Assembly (NCBI RefSeq): GCF_031877795.1
Contig: NC_133971.1
Coordinates: 92,332,154 to 92,396,153 of the forward strand
DNA: 64,000 nt
Direction: 5' to 3'
DNA from: Strix aluco
Lineage: Eukaryota > Chordata > Aves > Strigiformes > Strigidae
Shown: piece by piece, positions 53,701 through 61,659 of the stretch
How the letters are laid out: each line of letters opens with the position of its first letter
Position numbering within the stretch: the first letter of the stretch is position 1
Position numbers and translations under genes: made by a program
The notes under the pieces: generated by a model
Told to the model about the DNA's origin: nothing
Database searches by the model: none
The model's input: the letters and a program-made list of their open reading frames with translations, nothing else

Positions 53701-56700
53701 GAAACATCTACCCATTTTCTGCAGTGCCTGTCAGTTGTAATACCCAGCTGACAATCCATACAAAGCATTTTAAGAGGTAATGCACATGGTAAATGGAGTC
53801 AATCAATTCATCCCTCATAGGAAAACTCAGCCTATAAAGGCAGTCATAAACTTGTTAGGTTAAGGACTGTGAAATGGCAAGTGTTATTAACCCGTTTGTT
53901 TTTGTACCTGTCCTCTTTCAAACTTGTTGAAGTTCGTCTCAGATTTGCTAAGTTTTCTCTCTCCTGTGTCCCCCAGATCTCCGTAGATATTTAGGAAAAC
54001 ATTAGCATCTGTCCCAGCACCATAGATATCTCCAGTGAACACGCTTATCTTGTACGTGTGAACTGCAGAAAGAAACAGAGATGTGATTTCTGGCCAGGTG
54101 AATTATAAAGGCCTATCTTAGATCCTGAATTTACCTAAGAAAATGGTCACCAAACTTTCTGCTCATCGCTCAGTTCTTGGAGGTTTAAAATCCCATATGC
54201 TTTATCCTTCCAGGCTTCTGGTAATGATCCAAAAGGTTGGGGAATCACTGGGCTGAAATTTGCTGACTTTCCTTTTTTCCGTCTAATCAATGCCTGTGTA
54301 TTGCTTTGATCACATACAGTTAAAAATGCAAAGAATCACTATACTTATTGCTGGATGCAATGTCGATAGAGGTGAGGAAACTCAGCACCTTTTCATACTG
54401 AGGCTCAAGGGACATACATCTGAGAACAAGTGATTCAGTGTTGTGAATTCTTAATACTCCATATTCCATAAACAAACTCCAGGGATTCAGATGTGCAATT
54501 ACTACCGGAGTTAATGGCATGTATCTCTATAAATTCCCCAGACAGAAAGAGAACAGGTTTCTGGGTCCTTCTGCTGAGACAGTATTTAATTAAGGAAGTG
54601 TTGGAGCTGTATTGTTTAAGTACCCTTTCTCTTTAGCTTGCTCAATGATGATCCAATAAAACCTCATCAAATCTTTAGTAATGTGCTTTACCGAACCTGT
54701 TAAATACTCCTATTTTTATTTTGTTACTCATTTCTCAATTACACAGGAAAAACAAACAGTTACTGAAAGCATCTTCTCCAGGAAAACAATTAGGAACTGT
54801 ACAAGTCTCTGATTACCCTGGTGGCATACAAGCCCTAGAGAATGCCTCCTTGCAAATCCCAGGGCAATGCAAATGAGGAAGAGGCACAAAGTCTCAGTTA
54901 GGATTCTTCTTTGTACATTAACAGCATCAAAGAAAGTATCTATATTGTCTTTCTCTTCTGTACATAGCTTTCCCAGTAAAACAGGGCCTATTCTTCTTCA
55001 TAGTCCATGAAAGATTTCCATCTATTTCTCTAAGAAATGGATCATGACCATTCATCAGACTAGGTGCAATGCCAGGATTTCTGGTTTGTCTCTTGACAAT
55101 ATGTTCTACAGAATTATAGCTTCAATTTTTTGAGACAACTGCCACGTTAGTAATAAAGGAAGGAACGTATATAGTCTAATTAGTCAGTTCATCCCTTTTT
55201 GGTTTTTGTTTGCCAGTTCTGGACTGAAATGCTGTCTACTACATAAAAAGATGATCTTCAGAATACCACAAGCTGATTCTCCATTGTTGTTATTTAGACT
55301 GTGTCACTGCCCAAGATGTATGCGAACTCGTAGAGATGCAGAAGATATCATTTGTATCCCACATATTTTATGTCTAAAGCAGAATTTCCCAAACTTAGCC
55401 CTTACTCCCAGCCAAAAGAAACCTTCAGTTATCAAAAAAAAAAAATGATTCCATAGAAGGTAAAGCTTATTTTAGGGTTTTCCCTTTAGAAGGAAAAAAA
55501 TGAGTCACCTAGGTTAGTTAACACATGGTAACTAATGCAAGGTAAAGAAACAGAAGTTAGTAAGCTAAAGAAAATACTGTGCAGGCATGTAGCAGTCATG
55601 CCACTTACTAATTGATATTAAAACTGTCTTTGCCTCCGCAGGAAAAAAATCTCCTATGAGATATCACGTAGTTCCTAACAGGGGGAAAAGTACACCTGTC
55701 TCTTCTAAAGGCACACTGCAAAGGCTCCAACCTTCCTTACAGCAAGGCACTTACCCTTGGCAATGGAAGACACTTAAAATCAGTATAAATGACACCCTGA
55801 CAATGGCGTACTGTAAATGCAAATCAAGACTAGGAGAGAAAAGAAACAGGGAGAGGAATGATTTTCTCTGTTGAATCATCTTGTTGCCAGATGCAAGAAC
55901 CAAGAATGAAGATGGCAGCTGAATTCAATTTGCTCTGCTCAGTATGTAGGAAGGTTCACGAGTTCTCTCAAGGGCAGAAGGAGCACGGGGTGGGAAAAGG
56001 AGGTTCTAGAGGAAAAAGAGTCAGGAACAGCGGGGCATACAGAGAAGCAATGAGTCTGGGATGAAACTTCAATTCTTGGTCAGTTACTTCAGCTACCAGG
56101 AGGACTAAAAACTGAATGCGAACACTTTATTCTCCCCCCCAGAGACACTTTAATGAGGTGAGAGTGGCTGCCTAGAGCCATGTTTTTAGACAATGTCCAT
56201 ATGTACCTAAAGAGCCATAGAAGAAACAACTCTGGGAGGAAAAAGAAGCATGAATCAGACTGGTAGGGTAGGACAGGAAGGGACAGAGTGCACAGGACAG
56301 GTGAAGTTGGGCAAACAAAGATGTTTGCAGAGTCTGGAAAACAAAATGAAAGAGTTTTGTTAGGCATCACAGAATCAACTAGGTTGGAAAGGACCTTGAA
56401 GATCATCTAGTCCAACCATTAATCTAACACTGCCAGTTCCCATCTACACCATATCTCTCAGTGCTATGTCGACCCTACTCTTAAACACCTCCAGGGATGG
56501 CGACTCCACCACCTCCCTGGGCAATCCATTCCACTGCCTAATAACCCGTTCTGTAAAGAAATACTTCCTGACATCTAGTCTAAACCTTCCCTGGCGCAAC
56601 TTGAGGCCATTCCCTCTTGTCCTATCGCTTGTTACTTGGTTAAAGAGGCTCATCCCCAGCTCTCTGCACCCTCCTTTCAGGGAGTTGTAGAGGGTGATGA

Positions 56701-59700
56701 GGTCTCCCCTCAGCCTCCTCTTCTCCAGACTAAACAACCCCAGTTCCCTCAGCCGTTCCTCATACGACATGTGCTCCAGACCACCAGCTTCGTTGCCCTT
56801 CTCTGGACACGCTCGAGTCATTCAATGTCCTTTTTGTAGTGAGGGGCCCAAAACTGAACACAGTCATCGAGGTGCAGCCTCACCAGTGCCGAGTACAGGG
56901 GTAAGATCACTTCCCTGTCCCTGCTGGCCACGCTATTGCTGGTACAGGCCAGGATGCCATTGGCCTTCTTGGCCACCTGGGCACACTGCTGGCTCATGTT
57001 CAGCCGGCTGTCAATCAGAGGAGACATGCAAACTATGCCTGTGTGAAAAGGCGTCTGGCAGGTTTATAAATGCCCCATAGGAAAATAATGGTATTATTGC
57101 ACAGAAGTGCTTCAGGCATAAGAGAGAGCAGAGAACAGGAAGGGAAAAAAATGTGAACAGTTGTACCAACACTGCATTTGCTTGAACCACCCATTCACAA
57201 GTTTTGTTCCAAAAAATTAGATGAACAGGTTCCTACTTACTCCTAGGATTGCATTACCTTCTAATGGGTCATCAACTTCTTCCTCTATCTGCTTGAGTGT
57301 CCCGTCCTTCATGAGTTTCTCAGTAAAAATATCAGATGGTACCAGTTCTCTGACAATCTCACCATCGTCTTCAGACTTTGCAAGCCATCTTTCACATGGA
57401 AATGTGACAGTTTCCGAGCCCTGAAGTAAACATGACAGAGATAATCTCTTCAAAACAAGACGAACATATGTGAACGCTTCCCCTTTGAAAATACTCTGAC
57501 ATGCAGACAAGGATTTTCAACTCATGTATGTATGCATGTGCATGTAGATGCAGACCTGAATAACATATAGAAATAGATTTTCTCTAGAAAGAGGACATCT
57601 AAGGACTGTGAGATGAAGCTCTGAATGTGTTAGCAGAGAATAGTATTCCCAGTGGCTGCATGAGACTGGCTGTATGATCCAGTAGGTCACTGCCCTTCCC
57701 AGTTTTCAATCTTGCAAATTCCTGATCAGGACGGCACCATTCCCACTGAAGCCATGTTTTACTGAGAGTCTGCAATCCCTCTTCAATCCTTATTCAGGCA
57801 GCATTGTCTTTGTAGTCAGTAGGGGGATTTTTCTCAGTCAATACTTCAAGATTTTGCCCTATAATTCTGACTCAAGCTGGTTTCCAGGCAATTCCCATAC
57901 GTGCATTAAGAGGAGAAAAATAGCGATTTAATTTTTGATCTTTTGTTTTGACTTCACTTTGGTGGAAACAAATATGATTTTTATCATCAAACAAACAAAA
58001 ACAATAGAACATGTGTTTTCCACTTGGTAAACTTAATCAATCCCAGACTACTCATTAAGAACAGACTCCCATAAGGCCCCCAAAATGGTAAGATGCAGGC
58101 AGTTTTCAGTGTGCTGGGCACCCCAGGCTATGTCTCCATAAAGAAAGGGGCATGAGCCATCATGCAAGTTGCAGAGCCCACAAGCCTGAACAGGAAAAAA
58201 AAGTTAGTTTCAATCTCACAGTAACTAAAGGAATAAAAAAATGGCCCTTTTCTTACTGACAACTTCATTATTTCTCTCCTAAGTAGCACAGGGACTTCCT
58301 ACTGTTTCTAGTACTCTGTGTGCCATCACTTTCATGTATAACACACATATGAATACTGTCCACTTTAATTACTCTCATGTGATTATTTATCAGACCAATG
58401 CAGGGTCCTTTCTTTACTGTTTTTACTGTTTAAATATAAAAATATTAATATATAGTAAAAGAAGGGAATAGCTCTCACTGTAGCAATACTGAATATTGTT
58501 ATCAGTGTGTACTAATGCACTGCCCTGCCTTGAGCTGACAGATCCTGCCCTCCCTCACACAGTCACTGGGAAGGAATAAGTTGTGCACAGATCAGAGGTG
58601 CACCCCGGTCCCCTCTGACCTGAAAGGAACAGGACATCCCACCACCGCTCACAGATCCCAAACAAGTTGATCTGTCAGAGCTGAACCCCTCCAGGGGGGT
58701 TGTGTGATCAAGTGTCTTGAGTCTGCAGCAGAATCATCCTTTGAACTCACACAGCCCAAGTCTTCTGATGTCAATAAAACACCTTTTCTCCTCCTCTCTG
58801 CTGCTCCCAGCAGTGCTGCTGTTTAACCCCAGAATTGCGACGTTTAACTCGATGAGGCGATTTGGAGCATGACTTGTACAAAACGGTGTCAAACAAAACC
58901 AGCGGCACTTTAGATGATTTCAAATATTTTACTTTCAAGTGTTATTTGTGCTGCACAAGCAAAATGCAGCACCTAATTACTGGCCACACCACTACTTCTG
59001 CCTCCTCATTTCTGCACTGGCTGTCTGACCACATAACCTGTGTTATCTCACTGTATGTTGAGCCGATGAACAGTGCTCATCTCCCCATCTACAGCCTGGG
59101 AAGAGAGGGCTTTCCAGAATGATGTTTCAGTGCTGAAACTCTGCCCCTGATCGAGATCGCACTTCAGTCATGTCTCTCGATGAAGCTTTTAACTGCTCCT
59201 AAACATTCATAATATTGGCTGTACATGTCATTGATATGAACACTGTTTATTTGGTAATAGGATATCTAGGGACTTGAGTGCCTGCACACTGGGGCATAAT
59301 GTGCAGTTACTGCAAGAGTTAATTGTATCGTTATTGTTAATCACCATGTCATTGCCACAGTTTTTATTGGAGTTTCCTTGTTAGTGATTGCATTAATATT
59401 TAAGTGACGTAAAGTGCACTGTTTTGTTACCCACGGTAAAATCTTCTTGCAGCTCCAAACAGAATTTGCTTCATTAGAGTCTGAGTCTGGCCCTAAGCTA
59501 GAAGCATGGTATGATAGTGTGCTAAAAGTCAGTGCTTTGCCCTTCTCCAAGTTGTAACAAATGAAATATAATTATCAGATATAATTGGCATGCCAAGACA
59601 GAGCTTTATTGGTATGCAACAATCCCAGTTTCCTACCCAAGTGCTTTCAATTTAATCTGAAAGTTACTGACCTCATTTTTCTTTTGCAGCATTACAGATA

Positions 59701-61659
59701 CATCTAGACACATCTTAGCAGTCTAATCAGGTAGCACAGTTTTTAGAAGCATTGGCAGCATATTGCTATCCTGTGGCAGGTCATAATATCCTGCGGCTGA
59801 TCAGTAGCATCACGCAGTGCTCTGCTTTCTTCTTTTTTCCCATGCCATAATCAAAAGATCGGCAGAATTGTAAATCTCTCCATTTTTAAGTTGTTCATGG
59901 TTTTCCTCCCTTCCTCCACCTTCCCAGGCTTCTCACCATCTGTCCTTCAAAGCTGCTGTAATGATTGCAGAGTCATGCAGCCCTGAGACCCTCTCTGGGC
60001 TAAGGGAAGAGTCCCCAACATGGAGCTCTAGGGAGCTTCCCAAAGTGCTCAGTTAATGGTAGGTGTAGAAAAAGGAATTTCTTTTCCCTTGCATCCCCTT
60101 CTTCATCTTCCCTAGCCTCTGACCAATAACAATATCTCCAAAAACAAGGTCATCTTGTTCATTAACCTAACGAAGCTGTACAAGGCAAGGGTTAATCAAT
60201 ACACAGATAGAAGGTCTGATAATAACAGACTGGCAAAAAGGTGGTCATGAGAAACAATCGAAGGGTATTGGCTTGTGAAGAAGCTTGTACATGAGGATAC
60301 AGGCTTGAGCATGATGTGGAAGGTTCAAGACAGACCTTTGAGTTGATCACGAGGCAAAGAGAGTAAAACATATCCTGGAAATTTTGAAGGAGGGACCAAG
60401 ATGAGAAGTAGGTTCACATGACTGAGCAAGCCATGCTTACACCAACACTTGATTTTAGAAGTCACTTCAGGAGGGAGTAGACTTGAGCATTGAGGTGGAG
60501 ATCAAAGCAGACATCCCTTCGGAATAAGCGGAACAAGGACGAGACAGAGGAAGAACCCAAGTGTTCCTCCAACTGCTGCTCCAATTCTGAACTGGTCCTT
60601 AAGAGGTGATTTTCTTCTGAGCTTCCCTGAGCTTCCTGTTCCTACAGCCAGCGTCTGAAAGCAGGGCTGAGGAACAGTTTCTGATGTGGACAAGATCAAG
60701 ACAAACAATCTGGCTGCACTGCCTTAATCCTGTTCACATGAGCAACCAAAAGTCCTAGAACCTAACTCGGATGGTGTTTATATGAGTGACTCAGGGACTT
60801 ATGCTGACAGGCCTTTTGCTTGTCTTAATTGTACTGGCTCCCTGCATTTATTCTTTCAGAATTAAGGGACTCATGAAATTATTTCTTGTCCATGTTTAGC
60901 AACAATACTTTTCATTTTAAAATGGTACACCCACTTTCCACTGCCTTCCCTGTGAGTGTTCAAAACTACACATGAAAATATGAAGCTTTGGCCTCTCATG
61001 TCACCCAAACCTACCACTATCTCAGTTAGCCTTGGGCATTCTGGGATGTCCAGTAACAGTGCAGCACAGGGACGTCCGCTCACCCCTGTAATTCTTTAGT
61101 TATATTTGCACAGCAATGGGTATAAACTCAGGAATCTCCCCTCTCATTCCAGCAAGCAAGTCATGGTAACGTTGCCTCCAAACCCAGCAGGCAGATTGCT
61201 CCTTCACACAAAAGATAGAGTTGAGAAGCAACACCACTGCTTTGCTCCTATCTACTGCCAGGAGGAAATAGCTCTATTCTAGTCAAAAGGTACAATAAGA
61301 ACAGCATTTTTAAAAAAGCAATGATTGCAGAGTCTTGTAATAAATGTCTAAAGAATAAAACACGGTAATACATGTTTGCTGTCCCCAGATCCCCAAGCTC
61401 TAGCAAGTTCATTAGTGTGCATTGTTCTATAGGGAGTAATTTTTCACTGTTAATCACGCTTTGTATACAGAAGATGCGCTTTGGGAAATGGAAGCGGCTG
61501 CTAATGGAAACATATCGTGGAGTGCTGGGATTCACAGCCTACCTTTCCATTTGGCAGCAGTCTCCGAATCGCCACACGGTCCAAGTGCCATCCAGAGTTC
61601 AGTCCTCCACCATTGTGTCCTATGCGAATCTTTTCAATAATGTCACCAACATCCTCCAG
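3956..61659 (-). CDS. LOXHD1: LOXHD1, C-terminal part, 15 spliced exons (5' end outside window)
   Basis: Lipoxygenase homology domain-containing protein 1 is built almost entirely of PLAT (beta-sandwich, lipid/protein-binding) domains. It sits along hair-cell stereocilia and is required for auditory mechanotransduction; human loss causes DFNB77 deafness (established knowledge). Here fifteen exons join to 2727 nt, 908 residues plus stop. Visible in the translation are repeated PLAT signatures: a GAGTDA-type loop, the FERG turn, the RI-HDN strand, the PGW or DWF turn, and a C-RWLA-DDG strand. Approximate residues in the joined product: PLAT9 C-half 1-75, PLAT10 95-215, linker 216-257, PLAT11 258-378, PLAT12 390-510, PLAT13 518-640, PLAT14 650-760, PLAT15 790-908. 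All splice phases agree and no exon contains a stop. The end resembles the mammalian C-terminus. Mammalian LOXHD1 has about 2200 residues and 15 PLATs, so roughly 40% of the protein is here. RAB6IP1 or lipoxygenase PLATs are unlikely because only LOXHD1 has tandem PLATs of this number. Confidence 0.95.
4437..6965 (-). other. LOXHD1 intron (last), 2.5 kb
   Basis: GT-AG intron between the PLAT14 exon and the terminal exon. I see no recognisable repeat or second gene. A 185-codon plus-strand frame at 4459-5016 has no recognisable domain. Confidence 0.8.
6966..7127 (-). CDS. LOXHD1: LOXHD1 exon: middle of PLAT14
   Basis: The exon has 162 nt, phase 2 at both ends. The acceptor is cgtttctctag and the donor is AACAA|gtaagt. 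It encodes [20 protein letters not shown], then [21 protein letters not shown] and [12 protein letters not shown]. The position of RI-HDN is taken by [13 protein letters not shown], with a lysine and serine rich loop before the tryptophan strand. This is the most diverged PLAT in the window. Confidence 0.93.
7128..8553 (-). other. LOXHD1 intron within PLAT14, 1.4 kb
   Basis: GT-AG intron splitting PLAT14 between the FER turn and the GATD strand. The sequence looks unique; I see no repeat. Confidence 0.8.
8554..8692 (-). CDS. LOXHD1: LOXHD1 exon: N-half of PLAT14
   Basis: The exon has 139 nt, phase 1 start, phase 2 end (GAA AG|gtagtg). The acceptor, ttatgctttaaag, has a weak pyrimidine tract. 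It encodes [20 protein letters not shown], then [14 protein letters not shown] and SSKKRRFER. The GAGTDAN loop is absent, replaced by EDAETKEN, but the strand order and the F-R turn are those of PLAT. The match to the neighbouring phases and the LOXHD1-like WIILEGK segment support it. Confidence 0.93.
8693..9784 (-). other. LOXHD1 intron between PLAT13 and PLAT14, 1.1 kb
   Basis: GT-AG intron with a strong donor (A|gtaagt) and a purine-containing acceptor (ctttaaag). It contains a short T-run near 9132. No repeat family is recognised. Confidence 0.8.
9785..9955 (-). CDS. LOXHD1: LOXHD1 exon: end of PLAT13
   Basis: The exon has 171 nt, phase 1 at both ends. The acceptor is gttttactag and the donor is ACC A|gtaagt. 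Joined to HDNKG it continues [14 protein letters not shown], then [16 protein letters not shown] and a spacer ending ELKERT. It is separated from the rest of its domain by the largest intron in the window, 11.5 kb, yet the reading across the junction is seamless. Confidence 0.96.
11559..12035 (-). mobile_element. CR1 retrotransposon fragment, 3' end
   Basis: On the plus strand this reads as antisense CR1. It starts with agaatcattgtggttggaag, then the conserved ggatggagactccacaacc and gggcaacctgtg-cagtg blocks, then cctgagccttttcttgtcc and a ctctcagcctctcatac block. The element is 5'-truncated, as is usual for CR1, and old enough to carry many substitutions. The outer boundaries are approximate. 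Confidence 0.85.
15550..15665 (+). repeat. MIR-like SINE relic
   Basis: The stretch follows the layout of the MIR core and 3' part: a tttttatccctaatttaca block, a gaaaatgaggtacagg block, then gcaaggtcattcagcaagcc and ggcagaat. These match the order of the MIR blocks (atccccattttacag, gaggcacagag, aaggtcacacagc, gtggcagag). It is heavily diverged, so this is pattern recognition only. Confidence 0.5.
19420..19815 (+). mobile_element. Old CR1 (L3-like) retrotransposon relic
   Basis: It carries a gggactcattgccatggga and ggtgctaaatgg block followed by a diverged body. The end, gctgctgttggaaacagctg then cctcggtctgacctagttct, resembles the CR1/L3 3' terminus (ggtctgacccagtatggc). It lacks the ATTCTATG octamer of the younger avian CR1s, so it belongs to a different and older subfamily. 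Boundaries are approximate. Confidence 0.6.
21425..21610 (-). CDS. LOXHD1: LOXHD1 exon: core of PLAT13
   Basis: The exon has 186 nt, phase 1 at both ends. The acceptor is tctccttccag and the donor is AAA G|gtcagg. It encodes [19 protein letters not shown], then [12 protein letters not shown], a DMLSLGDL strand and VRIWHDNK. All core PLAT signatures are present (AGTDAN, FER, RI-HDN). The preceding Gly is supplied across the GC-AG intron. Confidence 0.96.
22959..22984. repeat. (GT)n followed by G14 tract
   Basis: A short GT dinucleotide repeat runs straight into fourteen consecutive G residues. In the sense of LOXHD1 this is a C14 tract. It is likely to be length-variable and hard to sequence. 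Confidence 0.95.
23689..23809 (+). mobile_element. Older CR1, upstream part of ORF2, split by a younger CR1
   Basis: Translated with small frame breaks it gives [21 protein letters not shown]. This parallels the CR1 reverse transcriptase C-terminal segment CILSKFADDTKLGGVAD. It then stops, and the expected continuation appears at 24197 on the far side of another CR1. A 12-bp direct repeat gctgaatggcag occurs at 23775 and 23798. Confidence 0.7.
23810..24196 (+). mobile_element. Younger CR1 copy inserted in an older CR1
   Basis: It starts near ggttgttcagcctggagaag and runs through ctccagggagtccttatag, ggttttaaactgaaagaggg, aggaagaaattcttccctg and caggttgcccagagaagctg. It ends aacccaaatcattctatgat plus one more octamer-like unit. 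It is a typical 5'-truncated avian CR1 3' end and is less diverged than the flanking copy. Confidence 0.85.
24197..24968 (+). mobile_element. Older CR1, downstream part to 3' end
   Basis: It opens with [19 protein letters not shown] and KCKVLCLG, continuing the reverse transcriptase frame left at 23809. It then carries the agcatggccagcag and ctttgctcagcactgaggag blocks. It ends with tccagaggccccttccaacg and an octamer-like tail (tctatgattttatggttc). Internal frameshifts and stops make it non-coding. Confidence 0.8.
27523..27700 (-). CDS. LOXHD1: LOXHD1 exon: end of PLAT12, start of PLAT13, GC donor
   Basis: The exon has 178 nt, phase 0 start, phase 1 end. The acceptor is ttggctcttcacag. It encodes [20 protein letters not shown], a spacer ending [16 protein letters not shown], then [11 protein letters not shown], the first strand of the next PLAT. 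The exon must end at GGAG, where the intron begins gcaagt. That GC donor is needed to join Gly to GAGTDAN of the next exon; nearby GT dinucleotides give the wrong phase. Confidence 0.94.
28697..29095 (-). mobile_element. CR1 retrotransposon fragment, 3' end
   Basis: This is antisense CR1 on the plus strand. It begins with the degenerate octamers aatcatggagtcatgg, then cctggaggtgtctagtcaca, a tccaagcagggctaactgcc block, and ttccttatatccagtcagga. Later come ttgtgtccattgcctc and ccttagccttttcttc. It is old and 5'-truncated. Confidence 0.8.
29748..29774. repeat. T27 homopolymer tract
   Basis: Twenty-seven consecutive T residues on the plus strand, so A27 in LOXHD1 sense. No upstream AATAAA and no recognisable retrocopied gene precede it on the minus strand. 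Confidence 0.95.
31583..31794 (+). mobile_element. CR1 retrotransposon, short 3' end
   Basis: Short 5'-truncated copy. It reads gtgtggtgaggcactgacac, cccagagaggtgg, ccaggccaggttggacgggg and gcagggggttggactagatg. It ends aacccaaaccagtctgtgat plus tctatggttctat. The blocks are well preserved, so it is relatively young. Confidence 0.9.
34405..34522 (-). CDS. LOXHD1: LOXHD1 exon: middle strands of PLAT12
   Basis: The exon has 118 nt, phase 2 start, phase 0 end. The acceptor is caatccctccag and the donor is AGG|gtaatg. It encodes [20 protein letters not shown] followed by [19 protein letters not shown]. The usual HDN is replaced by TDG, and PGW by PHW. The exon is relatively CpG-rich against AT-rich flanks. 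A 226-codon open frame on the other strand across this exon is a shadow of it. Confidence 0.94.
34523..38860 (-). other. LOXHD1 intron within PLAT12, 4.3 kb
   Basis: GT-AG intron between the LDKNGDR and FERGQQ exons. It contains a 375-nt open stretch with splice-like ends (35330-35704), described in the findings. No CR1 or other repeat is recognised. Confidence 0.8.
38861..38988 (-). CDS. LOXHD1: LOXHD1 exon: N-half of PLAT12
   Basis: The exon has 128 nt, phase 0 start, phase 2 end (GAC AG|gtacag). The acceptor is aaatcctccccag. It encodes [20 protein letters not shown], then [15 protein letters not shown] and LDKNGDR. GGTDAS is a near-canonical PLAT calcium loop. The split Arg codon is completed by the first base of the exon at 34522. 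Confidence 0.95.
38989..41685 (-). other. LOXHD1 intron between PLAT11 and PLAT12, 2.7 kb
   Basis: GT-AG intron, markedly AT-rich from about 39900 to 41300. I see no repeat family and no gene. Confidence 0.8.
41686..41871 (-). CDS. LOXHD1: LOXHD1 exon: C-half of PLAT11
   Basis: The exon has 186 nt, 62 codons, phase 0 at both ends. The acceptor is gactctcacag and the donor is AAG|gtaggc. It encodes [20 protein letters not shown], then [12 protein letters not shown] and a short spacer ending NVGIK. VGHDG is the equivalent of the HDN strand, and C-CWLA replaces C-RWLA. It joins directly to the start of the next domain at 38988. Confidence 0.95.
41872..46479 (-). other. LOXHD1 intron within PLAT11, 4.6 kb
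   Basis: GT-AG intron. It holds one internal CR1 ORF2 fragment (42640-42840). The rest, including a pyrimidine-rich stretch at about 45130-45340, shows no gene. Confidence 0.8.
42640..42840 (+). mobile_element. Internal CR1 ORF2 fragment
   Basis: One open frame reads [20 protein letters not shown], then [18 protein letters not shown] and YRYISSKRK. This resembles the segment between the endonuclease and reverse transcriptase of CR1 ORF2 (KA-LELNLARDVKNNKKGFYRYI). No CR1 3' end follows, so this is an isolated internal piece. Boundaries are approximate. Confidence 0.7.
46480..46688 (-). CDS. LOXHD1: LOXHD1 exon: N-half of PLAT11
   Basis: The exon has 209 nt, phase 1 start, phase 0 end. The acceptor is tgtttgttgcag and the donor is GAG|gtattg. 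It encodes [20 protein letters not shown], then [17 protein letters not shown] and [18 protein letters not shown]. The canonical GAGTDAN loop is replaced by EYDSSTDS and there is no FERG turn, so this domain keeps the fold but differs at the calcium loop. Confidence 0.95.
46689..51289 (-). other. LOXHD1 intron between the linker and PLAT11, 4.6 kb
   Basis: GT-AG intron. A stretch at 48245-48330 (ttacccactttaaataatgg then acagagacatagagtagctt) weakly resembles a MIR core, but I would not call it. A short catg-rich tetranucleotide run lies at 51253-51267. Nothing else is recognised. Confidence 0.75.
51290..51413 (-). CDS. LOXHD1: LOXHD1 exon: serine-rich linker between PLAT10 and PLAT11
   Basis: The exon has 124 nt, phase 0 start, phase 1 end (TCA T|gtgagc), with acceptor cttctaactag. 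It is too short and too polar to be a PLAT strand set. It reads [20 protein letters not shown] and continues with a basic and acidic KETKKSR-KAAEEG tail. It is needed: without it the phases of the flanking exons (0 and 1) do not match, and with it they do. The serine cluster suggests a flexible, possibly phosphorylated hinge (inference). Confidence 0.88.
51414..52844 (-). other. LOXHD1 intron between PLAT10 and the linker, 1.4 kb
   Basis: GT-AG intron with an A21 tract at 51926-51946 (T21 in gene sense). It is AT-rich downstream of the tract. No repeat family is recognised. Confidence 0.8.
51926..51946. repeat. A21 homopolymer tract
   Basis: Twenty-one consecutive A residues on the plus strand. 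The sequence to its left carries no poly(A) signal or recognisable retrogene on the plus strand. Confidence 0.95.
52845..53054 (-). CDS. LOXHD1: LOXHD1 exon: C-half of PLAT10
   Basis: The exon has 210 nt, 70 codons, phase 0 at both ends. The acceptor is aatactctgcag and the donor is CAG|gtatga. It follows FERGQ with [19 protein letters not shown], a PDWFLEKV turn and [13 protein letters not shown], completing the PLAT domain. The usual acidic DDG after the RWL motif is replaced by a lysine-rich run. A 210-nt symmetric exon could be skipped without changing frame, but that would delete half a domain. Confidence 0.96.
53055..53907 (-). other. LOXHD1 intron within PLAT10, 0.85 kb
   Basis: GT-AG intron, the shortest in the window, between FERGQ and EDTF. 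The sequence looks unique, with no repeat recognised. Confidence 0.8.
53908..54062 (-). CDS. LOXHD1: LOXHD1 exon: N-half of PLAT10
   Basis: The exon has 155 nt, starting in phase 1 and ending in phase 0. The acceptor is tttctttctgcag and the donor is CAG|gtacaa. It encodes [20 protein letters not shown], then GDTGERKL and the NKFERGQ turn. These are the first beta strands and the calcium-loop GAGTDAN motif of a canonical PLAT domain. This is one of the best preserved domains in the window. Confidence 0.96.
54063..57257 (-). other. LOXHD1 intron between PLAT9 and PLAT10, 3.2 kb
   Basis: GT-AG intron. It contains a minus-strand CR1 (56368-57018). The rest, 54063-56360, is AT-rich and unassigned. 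Confidence 0.8.
56368..57018 (-). mobile_element. CR1 retrotransposon, well preserved 3' third of ORF2 and tail
   Basis: In CR1 sense it reads toward lower coordinates. It encodes [14 protein letters not shown], then [47 protein letters not shown] and IALRDMV. The 3' end is at cacagaatcaactaggttgg, plus-strand sense. A 125-codon open frame survives at 56444-56821, so this is among the youngest CR1 copies here. It is 5'-truncated near 57018 and shares the gene's orientation. Confidence 0.92.
57258..57420 (-). CDS. LOXHD1: LOXHD1 exon: end of PLAT9 and spacer
   Basis: The exon has 163 nt, starting in phase 0 and ending in phase 1 (GAA G|gtaatg). The acceptor is gtttacttcag. It opens with [20 protein letters not shown], the closing strand of the PLAT fold, then an acidic spacer rich in E and D ([10 protein letters not shown]) that leads to the next domain. 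The last G pairs with TT of the next exon to give Val. Confidence 0.95.
57421..61542 (-). other. LOXHD1 intron within PLAT9, 4.1 kb
   Basis: GT-AG intron. I recognise no CR1. An AT-rich, non-repetitive segment at about 59150-59800 has the look of conserved non-coding DNA (inference only). Two loosely similar stretches lie at about 60303 and 60483 (see findings). Confidence 0.75.
61543..61659 (-). CDS. LOXHD1: LOXHD1 exon: PLAT9, middle strands
   Basis: The exon has 117 nt, 39 codons, phase 0 at both ends. The acceptor is ttttctgtag and the donor is AAG|gtaggc. It encodes [19 protein letters not shown] followed by a SGWHLDRV turn, which is the RI-GHN strand and W-turn of a PLAT domain. It joins in frame to the exon at 57258-57420. 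The N-terminal half of this PLAT must lie upstream of the window, because nothing from 61660 to 64000 encodes it. Confidence 0.93.

Noticed and set aside
56444..56821. 125-codon minus-strand open frame as a host gene
   Set aside because: The translation is the C-terminal end of CR1 ORF2 ([10 protein letters not shown] and [17 protein letters not shown] blocks), so it is part of a retrotransposon.
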